Source: Frigoriglobus tundricola
GTDB taxonomy: Bacteria > Planctomycetota > Planctomycetia > Gemmatales > Gemmataceae
DNA length: 64,000 bases
Direction: 5' to 3'
Assembly (NCBI RefSeq): GCF_013128195.2
Contig: NZ_CP053452.2
Location: 8,184,001 to 8,248,000, forward strand
In this document: in pieces, positions 8,348-16,463 of the stretch
How positions within the stretch are numbered: the stretch's first letter is position 1
How the letters are laid out: each line of letters begins with the position of its first letter
Notes under the pieces: model-generated
What the model was told of the DNA's origin: nothing
What the model saw: only the letters and a program-made list of their open reading frames with translations
Database searches by the model: none
Position numbers and translations under genes: made by a program

Positions 8348-9721
8348 ATGTTCTCTCTGCTCTCCTCCGCCCCCGCGCGACTGTGCGACGGCGTGACCCG
8401 CCGCGAGGCCCTGACCGTCGGCGCGCTCGGCGCGGCGGCGCTGGGGCTGCCCGACCTGCTCCGGGTCCGCGCGGCCGCGCCGCCGAAGAAGCCGCGGGCG
8501 TGCATCATCCTGTTCCTGCTCGGTGCGCCGCCGCAACAGGAGACCTGGGACCCGAAACCGGATTCGCCCGCGGAGGTCCGGGGCGACCTGGGGGTGATCC
8601 GGACCGCCACGCCGGGGCTCGTCATCGGCGAGACGATGACACGGACCAGCCGGCACACGGACAAGATCGCGGTCCTGCGCGCGGTGGCCACCAACGACAA
8701 CGCCCACTCGGCCTCGGGCTACTACATGACCACCGGCCGGCCGCACGCGCCGATGCAGGTCGAGAACGCCAAGCCCGGCGCGCCGAACGACTGGCCGAGC
8801 GTCGGCGGGGTGGTGCGCAAGTTCCTTCAGCCGGGCTGCCCGCTGCCCGCGGCCGTCACCCTCCCCGAGCAGAGCGCCAACGACGGCGGCCTGACGTGGC
8901 CCGGCCAGGACGCGGGCTTCCTCGGCCGCGCCGCCGATCCGTGGTTCATCAACTGCGAGCCGGAATCGGAGCGCTTCGAGGTGCCGACGCTCACGCTGCC
9001 CGGCGACATGCCGCCGGCGCGTTTCGATGGTCGAAAGGGCCTCCTCGAGGCGCTCGCCCGCGCGCACCTCGGCGGGGGCGCGCCCGCCGAACCCGACGCC
9101 CACGTCCGCCGCGCGTTCGAGATGATCACGTCGCCGGTCGCGCGCCGGGCGTTCGATCTCGGGGCCGAGGGCGTGAAGGCCCGCGACCGCTACGGCCGCA
9201 CAAGGTTCGGCCAGTCCTGCCTGCTCGCGCGCCGGCTGGTGGAGGCCGGTGTGCCGCTGGTTCGTGTGAACTGGACCCGGCTGCCGAACTGTCCGAACAA
9301 CGGCCACTGGGACACGCACACGCAGAACTCGCTGGCGATGAAGAAGATGATGCCGGCGCTCGATGCGGCGTACACGGCGCTACTGGAGGACCTCAGCGAC
9401 CGCGGGATGCTGGACGACACGCTGGTGGTGTGGATGGCGGAGTTCGGCCGCACCCCGAAGATCAACGGCGCGGGCGGGCGCGACCACTGGGGGCCGGTGT
9501 TCTCGGTGGCGCTCGCGGGCGGCGGCGTGCAGGGCGGGGCGGTGTACGGCGCGAGCGACAAACTGGCCGCGTACCCCAAGGACGGCCGCGTGACGCCGCA
9601 AGACCTGCACGCCACCATTTATCACGTACTCGGCATCCCCGCGGACGCGGAAATCTACGACACCGTTGGTCGCCCGCTCGCGGTCTACCGCGGCGAACCG
9701 GTGAAAGCGGTTCTGGGGTGA
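8348..9721 (+). CDS. DUF1501 family protein, Tat-exported
   Basis: A 457-residue protein of the sulfatase-like DUF1501 family, abundant in planctomycetes and usually paired with DUF1549/DUF1553 cytochrome-like proteins, which are absent here. A twin-arginine leader (TRREALTVGALGAAALGLP, residues 17-35) precedes the domain. Family landmarks include CIILFLLGAPPQQETWDPKP, the DNAHSASGYYMTTGRPH segment, the NGHWDTHTQNS motif and WMAEFGRTPKING. These correspond to metal-ligand positions of the alkaline-phosphatase superfamily fold. The substrate is unknown, and release or desulfation of sulfated glycans is only a guess. A GAG-rich start site precedes the ATG. Confidence 0.92.
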   Translation: MFSLLSSAPARLCDGVTRREALTVGALGAAALGLPDLLRVRAAAPPKKPRACIILFLLGAPPQQETWDPKPDSPAEVRGDLGVIRTATPGLVIGETMTRTSRHTDKIAVLRAVATNDNAHSASGYYMTTGRPHAPMQVENAKPGAPNDWPSVGGVVRKFLQPGCPLPAAVTLPEQSANDGGLTWPGQDAGFLGRAADPWFINCEPESERFEVPTLTLPGDMPPARFDGRKGLLEALARAHLGGGAPAEPDAHVRRAFEMITSPVARRAFDLGAEGVKARDRYGRTRFGQSCLLARRLVEAGVPLVRVNWTRLPNCPNNGHWDTHTQNSLAMKKMMPALDAAYTALLEDLSDRGMLDDTLVVWMAEFGRTPKINGAGGRDHWGPVFSVALAGGGVQGGAVYGASDKLAAYPKDGRVTPQDLHATIYHVLGIPADAEIYDTVGRPLAVYRGEPVKAVLG

Positions 9722-9935
9722 TAGTGCGGGCGAAACTTTCCGCGGAGCGCGATGAAGTCGGCGCCACTTCAAGTTTTATACGCTCTCGTGTCGCAACCTT
9801 ATTTGAGGCATACTGTACCTCCGCGGATGGCGCCATCGACCTCAATCGGCGGCGCCACCCACACCTGAGCCCGAATCGGCCCGAGGGCGCGATTCGGCCC
9901 GCCCACCTCGCGCGGCGCGCCACTCCGGAGCTTCC

Positions 9936-11645
9936 ATGTTTCGCTATTCGTTCGTCGGCTCGCTGGCGCTGTTCACGTCCGCGCTACTGCTGTCGGCGGA
10001 CCGCCCGACCGGCCAGCCGGGCAGAGCGGGGCGCTCGGTCACCGTCGCCCAGAACGGCATGGTCGCGACCAGCCATCCGCTCGCGGCGCAAATCGGCTTG
10101 GACGTTCTCAAAAAGGGGGGCAACGCGGTGGACGCGGCCATCGCCACGAACGCCGCAATGGGCCTCATGGAGCCGACCTCGTGCGGCATCGGCGGCGACC
10201 TGTACGCGATCGTCTGGGACGCCAAGACCCAGAAACTGTACGGGCTCAACGCCAGCGGCCGGGCGCCGGGCCGGGCCACGCTCGCGTACTTCGCCGAGAA
10301 GAAACTGAAGGACATCCCCACGACCGGGCCGCTGAGCTGGTCCGTGCCGGGGTGCGTGGACGGCTGGGACCAGCTCCGCCAGAAGTTCGGCACCCGGAGC
10401 TTCCAGGAGCTGCTCGCCCCGAGCATCGGGTACGCCGAGAGCGGCGTACCGGTGCCGGAAGTGATCGCGGGGTACTGGCAGTCGGTCAACCGGATGCGGG
10501 ACCCCGGCATGCGCGACACGTTCCTCATCCGCGACGGCGACCAGCACCGCGCCCCACGCAGCGGAGAGGTGTTCAAGAACCCGGCCCTCGCGAAGTCGTA
10601 CGCCCTGATCGCGGGGGGCGGCCGGGACGCCTTTTATCAGGGCGAGATCGCGGAGAAGATCGTCGCCCTCTCGGAGCAGGTGGGCGGCCTGTTCACGCGC
10701 AAAGATTTCGCCGACCACAAATCCGAGTGGGTCGAGCCGGTGAGGACGACCTACCGCGGGTACGACGTGTGGGAGATCCCGCCCCCCGGCCAGGGCATCG
10801 CGGCGCTCCAGATGTTGAACCTGCTCGAACCCTTCGACCTCAAGACGATGGGACCGGAATCGGCCGACTACTGGCACCTGCTCGTGGAGGCCAAGAAGCT
10901 CGCGTTCGCGGACCGGGCGAAGTTCTACGCCGATCCCGTGTTCGCGAAGGTGCCGGTTCGTGAACTCATTTCCAAGGAGTACGCGGCCGGGCGGGCGAAG
11001 CTCCTGGACCCGAAGAAGGCCCTCACCGAGGTTCCGCCGGGCGACCCGAAACTCGGTGCGGCCGAAACGATCTACCTCACGGTCGTGGACAAGGACCGCA
11101 ACTGCGTCTCGCTGATCCAGAGCAACTACGGCGGGTTCGGGTCGGGCCTGGCGGCGCCGGGAACGGGGTTCGGCATTCAAAACCGCGGCTGCCTGTTCGC
11201 CCTCGACGCGGCCCACGCCAACAAGCTCGAACCGGGCAAGCGGCCGTTCCACACGATCATCCCCGCGCTGGTGACCCGCGGGGGCAAACCGTTCTTCACG
11301 TTCGGGGTGATGGGCGGCGACATGCAGCCGCAAGGGCACGCGCAAGTGCTCGTGAACCTGATCGATTTCGGGATGAACGCCCAGGCCGCCGGCGAGGCCC
11401 CACGGGTGGAACACGTGGGCAGCGCGACGCCGACCGGCACGGCGGGCAAACCGGACGGCGGTACAATCAAGGCGGAGTACGGCATCCCCGAGGCCGTGGT
11501 CAAAGAGCTGACGCGCCGGGGCCACACGGTCGAGCGCGTGAAGGTGAACAGCGGCGGCTACCAGGGCATTCTCATCGACCCGAACACCGGCGTGCTGCAC
11601 GGCGGGAGCGAGGCCCGGAAGGACGGCGCCGCGGTGGGGTACTGA
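9936..11645 (+). CDS. ggt: gamma-glutamyltransferase
   Basis: A 569-residue enzyme that cleaves gamma-glutamyl bonds (for example of glutathione) and transfers the glutamyl group to water or an acceptor, made as a proenzyme that cuts itself before a threonine. A short hydrophobic leader (residues 1-20) implies export. Landmarks are GGNAVDAAIATNAAMGLMEP, SCGIGGDLYAIVWD, PPPGQGIAALQMLN and, at the start of the small subunit, ETIYLTVVDKDRN. There Thr378 is the expected nucleophile and N-terminus after cleavage. NYGGFGSGLAAPGTGF and FGVMGGDMQPQGHAQVL complete the active-site region. Length and motif order are typical. It follows the DUF1501 gene at 214 bases and is likely separately transcribed. 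Confidence 0.95.
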   Translation: MFRYSFVGSLALFTSALLLSADRPTGQPGRAGRSVTVAQNGMVATSHPLAAQIGLDVLKKGGNAVDAAIATNAAMGLMEPTSCGIGGDLYAIVWDAKTQKLYGLNASGRAPGRATLAYFAEKKLKDIPTTGPLSWSVPGCVDGWDQLRQKFGTRSFQELLAPSIGYAESGVPVPEVIAGYWQSVNRMRDPGMRDTFLIRDGDQHRAPRSGEVFKNPALAKSYALIAGGGRDAFYQGEIAEKIVALSEQVGGLFTRKDFADHKSEWVEPVRTTYRGYDVWEIPPPGQGIAALQMLNLLEPFDLKTMGPESADYWHLLVEAKKLAFADRAKFYADPVFAKVPVRELISKEYAAGRAKLLDPKKALTEVPPGDPKLGAAETIYLTVVDKDRNCVSLIQSNYGGFGSGLAAPGTGFGIQNRGCLFALDAAHANKLEPGKRPFHTIIPALVTRGGKPFFTFGVMGGDMQPQGHAQVLVNLIDFGMNAQAAGEAPRVEHVGSATPTGTAGKPDGGTIKAEYGIPEAVVKELTRRGHTVERVKVNSGGYQGILIDPNTGVLHGGSEARKDGAAVGY

Positions 11646-11682
11646 CCCGCTCCCGACGGGAGCCGACGCCCTCACAACGGGA

Positions 11683-13116
11683 TCACCGGCGCGGTGCCCC
11701 GGCACCGCCCGTGAGCGAAGTGCCGGGGAGGCGACGCTTGAGTAGTCGCGCGCACGACCGTAGCCACCTCAAAGGCCACGGCCTGTTCAGGGCCGCTTGG
11801 AGGTGGTCGATCCGGGCGAGCAGGTGTTTGCGGTCGGCTTCGACTTCTTGCAGGGCGTTCACGAGCCGCCGGTTCTGCTCCGCTTGGGCCGCTTCCGAGC
11901 TACGGAGGTGGGCCTCCAGGTTCTGGATCACGCCCAGCCGCGCCGCCCGATCCGCCTGAACGGTCCGAACGAACTGTACGACCGCCCGCACGGTATCCGG
12001 TGCCGCCGATCGTACCCCCCCGGTCCGATCACGAACGCGCTCGAACGCCTCGACCAACTGGGCCGCGCTGGCGGTCCAGTCGTAGCGGGTCAGTCGCTCC
12101 CGCCCGCGCTCGACCAACCGGGCACGCGCGTCTTCGTCGGTGGACACCAGCGCCATGAGCGCGCTCATGGCCGCCGGGTCGGTCGGGTCACACGTCGCCA
12201 CCGCGTCGCCCCCGACCTCGGGCAGGCTCGTTGTGTTGCTACAGGCGACCGGGGTTCCGGACGCGAAGGCCTCAAGGAGCGGCATGCCGAAGCCTTCGAA
12301 CAGCGAGAAGAAAATCAGCGCCCGGGCGCGGGCCAGGAGGACCTGGAGGAAGCCCCGCCTCACGAAACCGAGATGACGGATCGGCAGTCCGGGAAAGGAA
12401 CGCCGCAGGTCCTCCCAGCCTTGCGGGTGCCCCGTGAAGACGAACTCGGTCGGCCGCGTGGCGCCGCGCAGGAACCGCTCGAACGCCTCGAGGACGCGGC
12501 GATGGTTCTTGTGGGGCCAGAGGTTGGCCGGGTAAATGAAGTAGTCGCCCCGGGGGAGCAGTCCCCGTTCCTCGTCCGTCAGACTGTCGAGTGTCGGCCG
12601 GTGCGACTCTGTGCGGAGCGCGGGACTGCTCACGAACACGTCCCGGCACCTGGCGTCCGGTTGACTCAACAACGTGCACCGGGCGTGCTCGGACAGCGTG
12701 GCGATCGCACCGGCACCGCGCAGGACCGATCCGAACGTCGCGCGCCGGCTGCGGAGCGTCTCGGGGTCGAAAAACTCGGGGAAAAACTCTTGCTGGCAGT
12801 CCGGGATCATGACCACACGGCGCGCCGGCGGGAACGCCATCTCCGCGTCGGACGGGTAGGCGGAGAAGAGGACGTCGATGTCCAGGGCGGCGGCGCAAAC
12901 GCCGAGCAGCGGGTAATAGCCCTCCGCGTCGAGCGTGAGTCGGCGAACGTGGGGGGGAAGGTTCGGGAACAGCGGTTCGTTGGACGGGCTGCCGAAGATC
13001 ACGATCTCGTGCTGGGGCCACCCCACGAAGAGGGCTTCCAGAACGCCCTGGAGGTAGGGCACGAGGCCGCCCGTTGCGCCCTCGGTGATGTGGCCGAGAT
13101 CCACGCCGAGCTTCAT
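11683..13116 (-). CDS. GT4-like glycosyltransferase with coiled-coil tail
   Basis: A 477-residue protein starting MKLGVDLGHITEGATGGLVP. The GT-B C-terminal domain shows IYPANLWPHKNHRRVLEAF for the domain start. FFSLFEGFGMPLLEAFASG, near residue 270, is the E-x7-E motif of family 4 retaining glycosyltransferases that binds the nucleotide sugar. After about residue 370 comes a helical tail with VQADRAARLGVIQNLEAHLR, predicted coiled coil, and a basic end. The frame is open to 13503, but that extension is Arg/Pro-rich and lacks homology. Last gene of a three-gene leftward cluster with two methyltransferases, so a role in building a surface polysaccharide or glycoprotein glycan is likely. Acceptor and sugar are unknown. 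Confidence 0.9.
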   Translation of the reverse strand: MKLGVDLGHITEGATGGLVPYLQGVLEALFVGWPQHEIVIFGSPSNEPLFPNLPPHVRRLTLDAEGYYPLLGVCAAALDIDVLFSAYPSDAEMAFPPARRVVMIPDCQQEFFPEFFDPETLRSRRATFGSVLRGAGAIATLSEHARCTLLSQPDARCRDVFVSSPALRTESHRPTLDSLTDEERGLLPRGDYFIYPANLWPHKNHRRVLEAFERFLRGATRPTEFVFTGHPQGWEDLRRSFPGLPIRHLGFVRRGFLQVLLARARALIFFSLFEGFGMPLLEAFASGTPVACSNTTSLPEVGGDAVATCDPTDPAAMSALMALVSTDEDARARLVERGRERLTRYDWTASAAQLVEAFERVRDRTGGVRSAAPDTVRAVVQFVRTVQADRAARLGVIQNLEAHLRSSEAAQAEQNRRLVNALQEVEADRKHLLARIDHLQAALNRPWPLRWLRSCARLLKRRLPGTSLTGGAGAPRR

Positions 13117-13289
13117 GATCCGACTCCGGGGCTGGGCACGCGGCGGGGGCGATGGGTCACGCGCCGGCGAGCCCGGGGATCGAAACTTCGGCCCGGCGTT
13201 TGGACACGTGTCACACCCGTTTCCGGTCGCGCGCCGGGGCGATGGGCCGACACGAAACACGCGTCGTGCGGCGCGACGTCGGCGCGGGC

Positions 13290-14477
13290 TCAACCGACGC
13301 TGCGCGGCCGCATCGACCGTTTGAGGTACCGAGCCGCCCGCCGCGGCAGCCCCATCAGTTTCCTGGTCAGCGATCCGGTCGCGGCACGGGTCCGCAGCTC
13401 CCCGACGAGGCGCTCGCATTCGCTCCGGGCCGCGGCGGCGTCGGCGCGGGCCTGGCGCGCCGCGCCTTCGAGGCGTTGGATGACGTCCAGCCGGGCCGCA
13501 CACTCGGCGTCGAGGCGTTGGATGACGTCCAACCGGGCGGCCCGGTCGGCTTGAAGGAGCTCGACCTCGCCGAGCAGATCGAGCCAGGCCAATTTCACCC
13601 GCTGTTCCGGCGTCATCATGGTCCGGGCGAGCGCCTCCGGGTCGGTGCGCACCAGCGGGAGGCGGCCCGCTATCACGTACATGTCGTGAACGTCGAAGTG
13701 GGCGCGGACGAACTCGATCGCACTGAAGCCGAGGCGTTCGAACAGCAGCCGAGCCGCCCGCGGGCTGAACAGGTTCAGGTGCTCCTTACCGTCCATGAGG
13801 TGGAGGAACGGGCTGTTGCCGGCCCGCAGCTGCTCGAAGCTGGCGCCCTCGGGGTACGACGGCATTTGGACGACCAGAACGCCGTCCGGTTTGAGGAGGC
13901 GGGCGCAGGCGGCGAGCGTCGCCCGCGGATCGGGCAGGTGCTCGACGACGTCGTTGAGGACGATCGCGTCCAGTGAGCCCTCCGCCACCGGCTGGGCTTC
14001 GACCGGTCCGAGCAGGACCGGAACCCCGAACGTCTCCCGGGCGTAATCGACGACCCACGGGCTGAGTTCCAGGCCGGTCGCGTCGTAGCCCGCCCAGCGC
14101 AGCAGGGCCACGAACCCGCCGTGCGCGCACCCGATTTCCAGCACGCGGGCCGGCGGCGCCTTGTACCCCATCAGCGTCCGCAACCAGTGCATGCAGCGGT
14201 CGGACAGGTCCGTGCGGGCGCGGCGCGTGATGTCGGGGTTGCCGAGGTCGTTCGTCTGGTGCGAGAGCCAGTAGTCCTTACCGTAAAACGCCCGGTCGTC
14301 GTCGGCGACCGCGGCGGCCTCGGGGGTCAGACCGTGGCGGGCTACCAGGGTGCCGCAGGTCGTACACAGGGCGTACGCGGGCGAGAACGGGCGGAGCCCC
14401 CGCTCGCCGCACCAGCACACCGGCCCTTCGCGGTCCGTCTCGTGGGCGATCACGGCGCTCGTTCCTCGGTCATCCAT
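13290..14477 (-). CDS. class I SAM methyltransferase with zinc-ribbon-like N-terminus and coiled-coil tail
   Basis: A 395-residue protein. Cys21, Cys23, Cys38 and Cys41 (CWC and CTTC) form a probable zinc site, as in sugar C-methyltransferase-like proteins. A Rossmann SAM domain follows: motif I VLEIGCAHGGFVALL at about 111, LDAIVLNDVVEHLPDP at about 168, and LLKPDGVLVVQMPSY. The tail from about 300 is coiled coil with a 14-residue duplicated unit, AARLDVIQRLDAEC then AARLDVIQRLEGAA, matching a 42-base tandem repeat at 13468-13541. It lies 22 bases after the FkbM-like gene and 173 bases before the glycosyltransferase. It probably methylates a nucleotide sugar or glycan. Confidence 0.88.
   Translation of the reverse strand: MDDRGTSAVIAHETDREGPVCWCGERGLRPFSPAYALCTTCGTLVARHGLTPEAAAVADDDRAFYGKDYWLSHQTNDLGNPDITRRARTDLSDRCMHWLRTLMGYKAPPARVLEIGCAHGGFVALLRWAGYDATGLELSPWVVDYARETFGVPVLLGPVEAQPVAEGSLDAIVLNDVVEHLPDPRATLAACARLLKPDGVLVVQMPSYPEGASFEQLRAGNSPFLHLMDGKEHLNLFSPRAARLLFERLGFSAIEFVRAHFDVHDMYVIAGRLPLVRTDPEALARTMMTPEQRVKLAWLDLLGEVELLQADRAARLDVIQRLDAECAARLDVIQRLEGAARQARADAAAARSECERLVGELRTRAATGSLTRKLMGLPRRAARYLKRSMRPRSVG
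13468..13541 (-). repeat. 42-bp tandem duplication inside methyltransferase coiled coil
   Basis: Two copies of a unit beginning GAGGCGTTGGATGACGTCCA, at about 13468 and 13510, are nearly identical over 32 bases. The period of 42 bases equals 14 residues, or two heptads, so the duplication lengthens the coiled coil without breaking the heptad phase. Confidence 0.75.
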
Positions 14478-14499
14478 GACGGGGCTCCATGCGGGTCGC

Positions 14500-15435
14500 T
14501 CACACCTCGACGCTGGGGCCGCTTCCGGGCGGGTGGCCCCCCAAGTGCGGACCGTAGCGCGGCGGCGAGTAATGGTACGCCGCGACCGGATCGAGAAACC
14601 GGTCCGCCGCGACCAGTTCGTCGCGGACGAAGAACGCGTTGACCCCGCGGGAGTCGGTGGCGACCAGGGTGTACCCCTTGGCCCGCCCCAGGGCCGCGAG
14701 CGAGGCCAGACTCGCGCCGAAATAGTTGGTCCCGTTCCAGCGGTGCGTTGGGTCCTCCTGCATCACCCACTTGCGGGGGGGCGGGAAGCTGGCGTTGTAC
14801 TCGATCACCACGACGCGCGGCCGCCAGCGGCGGATCGCCGACCAGACCCAGTAGTCGTTGCCGTCGATGTCGATCGACAGGACGTCAAACTCGGTCGGGA
14901 CCCCGTTGGCCTCGAGCAGGTTTTCGATGTTGGTCGAGGTCACGATCGCCTGAACGCACTTCACGCCGGGGTGCTCCCGGTAGCGCTCGCTCAGGCTGCG
15001 GAAGTAGTGATCGGCGGCCTCCAGAAAGAGACCGTGCCACTGCTGGCCGAACACCAGCTCGGCGCAGTTGCACTCCGAACCGGACTCGACGCCGAACTCG
15101 ACGAAGAAGCGGTTGGTCGTACCGATGCGCCCGAGGATCTCGCGCAGGATGCCGTCCTCGCCGTTCTGGGAATGGACGCGGTTCTCGAAGGCGCGCAGGT
15201 CCCGGGCCTGTTCCAGACGGCCCCGGGTCGACTGCTGGCCCAGGTCCCGGACGGCCTGCAACACGCTGCCCACGGCCTCGGCGGAGGCGGCTTCGCGCGT
15301 TTCCATCTGCCGCTCGATCTGGTCGAGGCGCGTGCTCACCTCGTCCAAACGTTGCAAGCGCGTGCGGAGGCCGCCGGCGCGAACCAGCCACAGCATTCCG
15401 CCGACGGTGGACCTCAGACGCGCGATCAGCGCCAT
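14500..15435 (-). CDS. FkbM-like methyltransferase, coiled-coil N-terminus
   Basis: A 311-residue protein. Residues 1-85 are a helical/coiled-coil segment (LRTRLQRLDEVSTRLDQIERQ). The catalytic part begins ENRVHSQNGEDGILREILGR and has FVEFGVESGSECN as the SAM-binding loop, then FDVLSIDIDGNDYWVW and PRVVVIEYNASF, as in FkbM/Methyltransf_21-type proteins. These O-methyltransferases act on sugars and lipids and often lie in polysaccharide clusters, which fits the methyltransferase and glycosyltransferase just downstream. The start at MALIARLRSTVGG is the first gene of the leftward cluster. Exact substrate unknown. Confidence 0.82.
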   Translation of the reverse strand: MALIARLRSTVGGMLWLVRAGGLRTRLQRLDEVSTRLDQIERQMETREAASAEAVGSVLQAVRDLGQQSTRGRLEQARDLRAFENRVHSQNGEDGILREILGRIGTTNRFFVEFGVESGSECNCAELVFGQQWHGLFLEAADHYFRSLSERYREHPGVKCVQAIVTSTNIENLLEANGVPTEFDVLSIDIDGNDYWVWSAIRRWRPRVVVIEYNASFPPPRKWVMQEDPTHRWNGTNYFGASLASLAALGRAKGYTLVATDSRGVNAFFVRDELVAADRFLDPVAAYHYSPPRYGPHLGGHPPGSGPSVEV

Positions 15436-15591
15436 AACCTTGTCCCCTGCTCCTTGTGGCTTCCCACGCGCCGTCTGCGGATGCCGGCTGCAGCGACCGG
15501 ATCGGGCGACCGGTGATAGCTCGGCGGGAGCAGCGTTTCAAGTGCGAGTGCGCGGCGGGGATTGGAGAAGATGTGCGCTTCCGATGGCCCC

Positions 15592-16299
15592 TTACTCCGG
15601 CGCGGCGACCTTTTCCCAGCTCGCCGAGCGGACGCCCGGCTCGATGAGGAGCCGGGCCACGGTGTCCTGAACGCCCCGGTCGTTCGGCGGGGTCGCACGC
15701 GCTTCGGCCCGGATGACGACCACCTGCTTGTGCCGCTTCGGTTTGCTCGTGGTGATGCCGCTCACCACCATGCCCGGAATCCCGCCCAGGTGGCGTGCGA
15801 GCACGGTGCGCACCACCGCGTGTTCTTCCGGGAGGCAGACGACCTTTACCACATATGCGGCCGCGGCGGGCGTGGGCAGGTGCCGCGCCCGCCGCACGTC
15901 CACCATTCGTGCCAGCGGCTTCAGCCCGAGCACCGCGGCGACCACGAACGAGGTGCCGACGAAGGCGTGGAGCCCGAACCCCGCGCCGGCCATCGTGCCG
16001 ACTGCGGCACTACACCAGAGGCCGGCAGCCGTCGTCAGCCCGCGGACCGTGGCCCCCTCCTTGAGGATGGCGCCGCCGCCGAGAAACCCGACGCCGCTGA
16101 CGATGTACGATGCGATCCGGCTGGGACTGTTGGTGTCGCCGAGCAACCGCGTGAGAGAAACGAACAGGGCCGCGCCCACGCACACGAGCGCGTTGGTGCG
16201 GAGCCCGGCCGGGTGCTGGTGCCACTGGCGCTCCAGCCCGATGAGCGTACCGAGTACGATCGCCAGGGCGATGTTTCCCGCAAATTCCAGCAGTTCCAA
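15592..16299 (-). CDS. MgtC/SapB family membrane protein
   Basis: A 235-residue protein. The N-terminal about 140 residues form the MgtC membrane domain: LEFAGNIALAIVLGTLIGLERQW, then RTNALVCVGAALFVSLTRLL, ASYIVSGVGFLGGGAILKEG and VRGLTTAAGLWCSAAVGTMAGAG. These carry the conserved Glu-Arg and GFLGGG motifs. The rest (YVVKVVCLPEEHAVVRTVLA onward) is a soluble C-terminal ACT-like domain. MgtC proteins modulate F-ATPase or ion homeostasis under low magnesium. That role is known for the family, not shown here. The start codon is TTG at 16299, with AGGT five bases upstream. Downstream (leftward) is the FkbM gene, not an obvious partner. Confidence 0.9.
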   Translation of the reverse strand: MELLEFAGNIALAIVLGTLIGLERQWHQHPAGLRTNALVCVGAALFVSLTRLLGDTNSPSRIASYIVSGVGFLGGGAILKEGATVRGLTTAAGLWCSAAVGTMAGAGFGLHAFVGTSFVVAAVLGLKPLARMVDVRRARHLPTPAAAAYVVKVVCLPEEHAVVRTVLARHLGGIPGMVVSGITTSKPKRHKQVVVIRAEARATPPNDRGVQDTVARLLIEPGVRSASWEKVAAPE

Positions 16300-16330
16300 G
16301 GCGACCTCGACGGGGCTACCGGCAGTTCAG

Positions 16331-16457
16331 GACAGAGGCCAGAGGCCAGAGGACCAGAGGACAGAGAATAGAAGCAGAAAGCACGGCCACTTGTCCCTCT
16401 GTCTTCTGTCTTCTGTCCTCTGTCCTCTGGTCCTCTGGTCCTCTGGTCCTCTGGCCT
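16331..16457. repeat. octamer-rich inverted repeat (CAGAGGAC / GTCCTCTG)
   Basis: The left part (16342-16366) is built from AGAGGCC, AGAGGAC and CAGAG words. The right part (about 16396-16457) is their reverse complement, expanded to four GTCCTCTG copies plus GTCTTCTG variants. The two can fold into a long hairpin with slipped pairing. It lies directly after the stop of the dehydrogenase-like gene (leftward), so it could act as a terminator, but its simple-sequence make-up suggests replication slippage. Confidence 0.8.
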
Positions 16458-16463
16458 CAGACT

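Noticed and set aside
8278..10308. A 676-codon open frame across the DUF1501 and gamma-glutamyltransferase genes
   Set aside because: It is a high-GC shadow frame. Its product is Arg/Gly/Pro-rich with no domain, while the other frames encode clear families.
9984..11705. A 573-codon frame antisense to gamma-glutamyltransferase
   Set aside because: It lies wholly opposite a clear enzyme gene and has no recognisable domain. Long antisense frames are expected at this GC content.
13117..13503. N-terminal extension of the glycosyltransferase by 129 residues
   Set aside because: The extension is Arg/Pro-rich with no homology and overlaps the upstream methyltransferase gene. The GT-B fold begins at 13116.
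16331..16457. Possible CRISPR-like array of GTCCTCTG repeats
   Set aside because: Units are 7-8 bases, contiguous and without spacers. It is a simple-sequence repeat.
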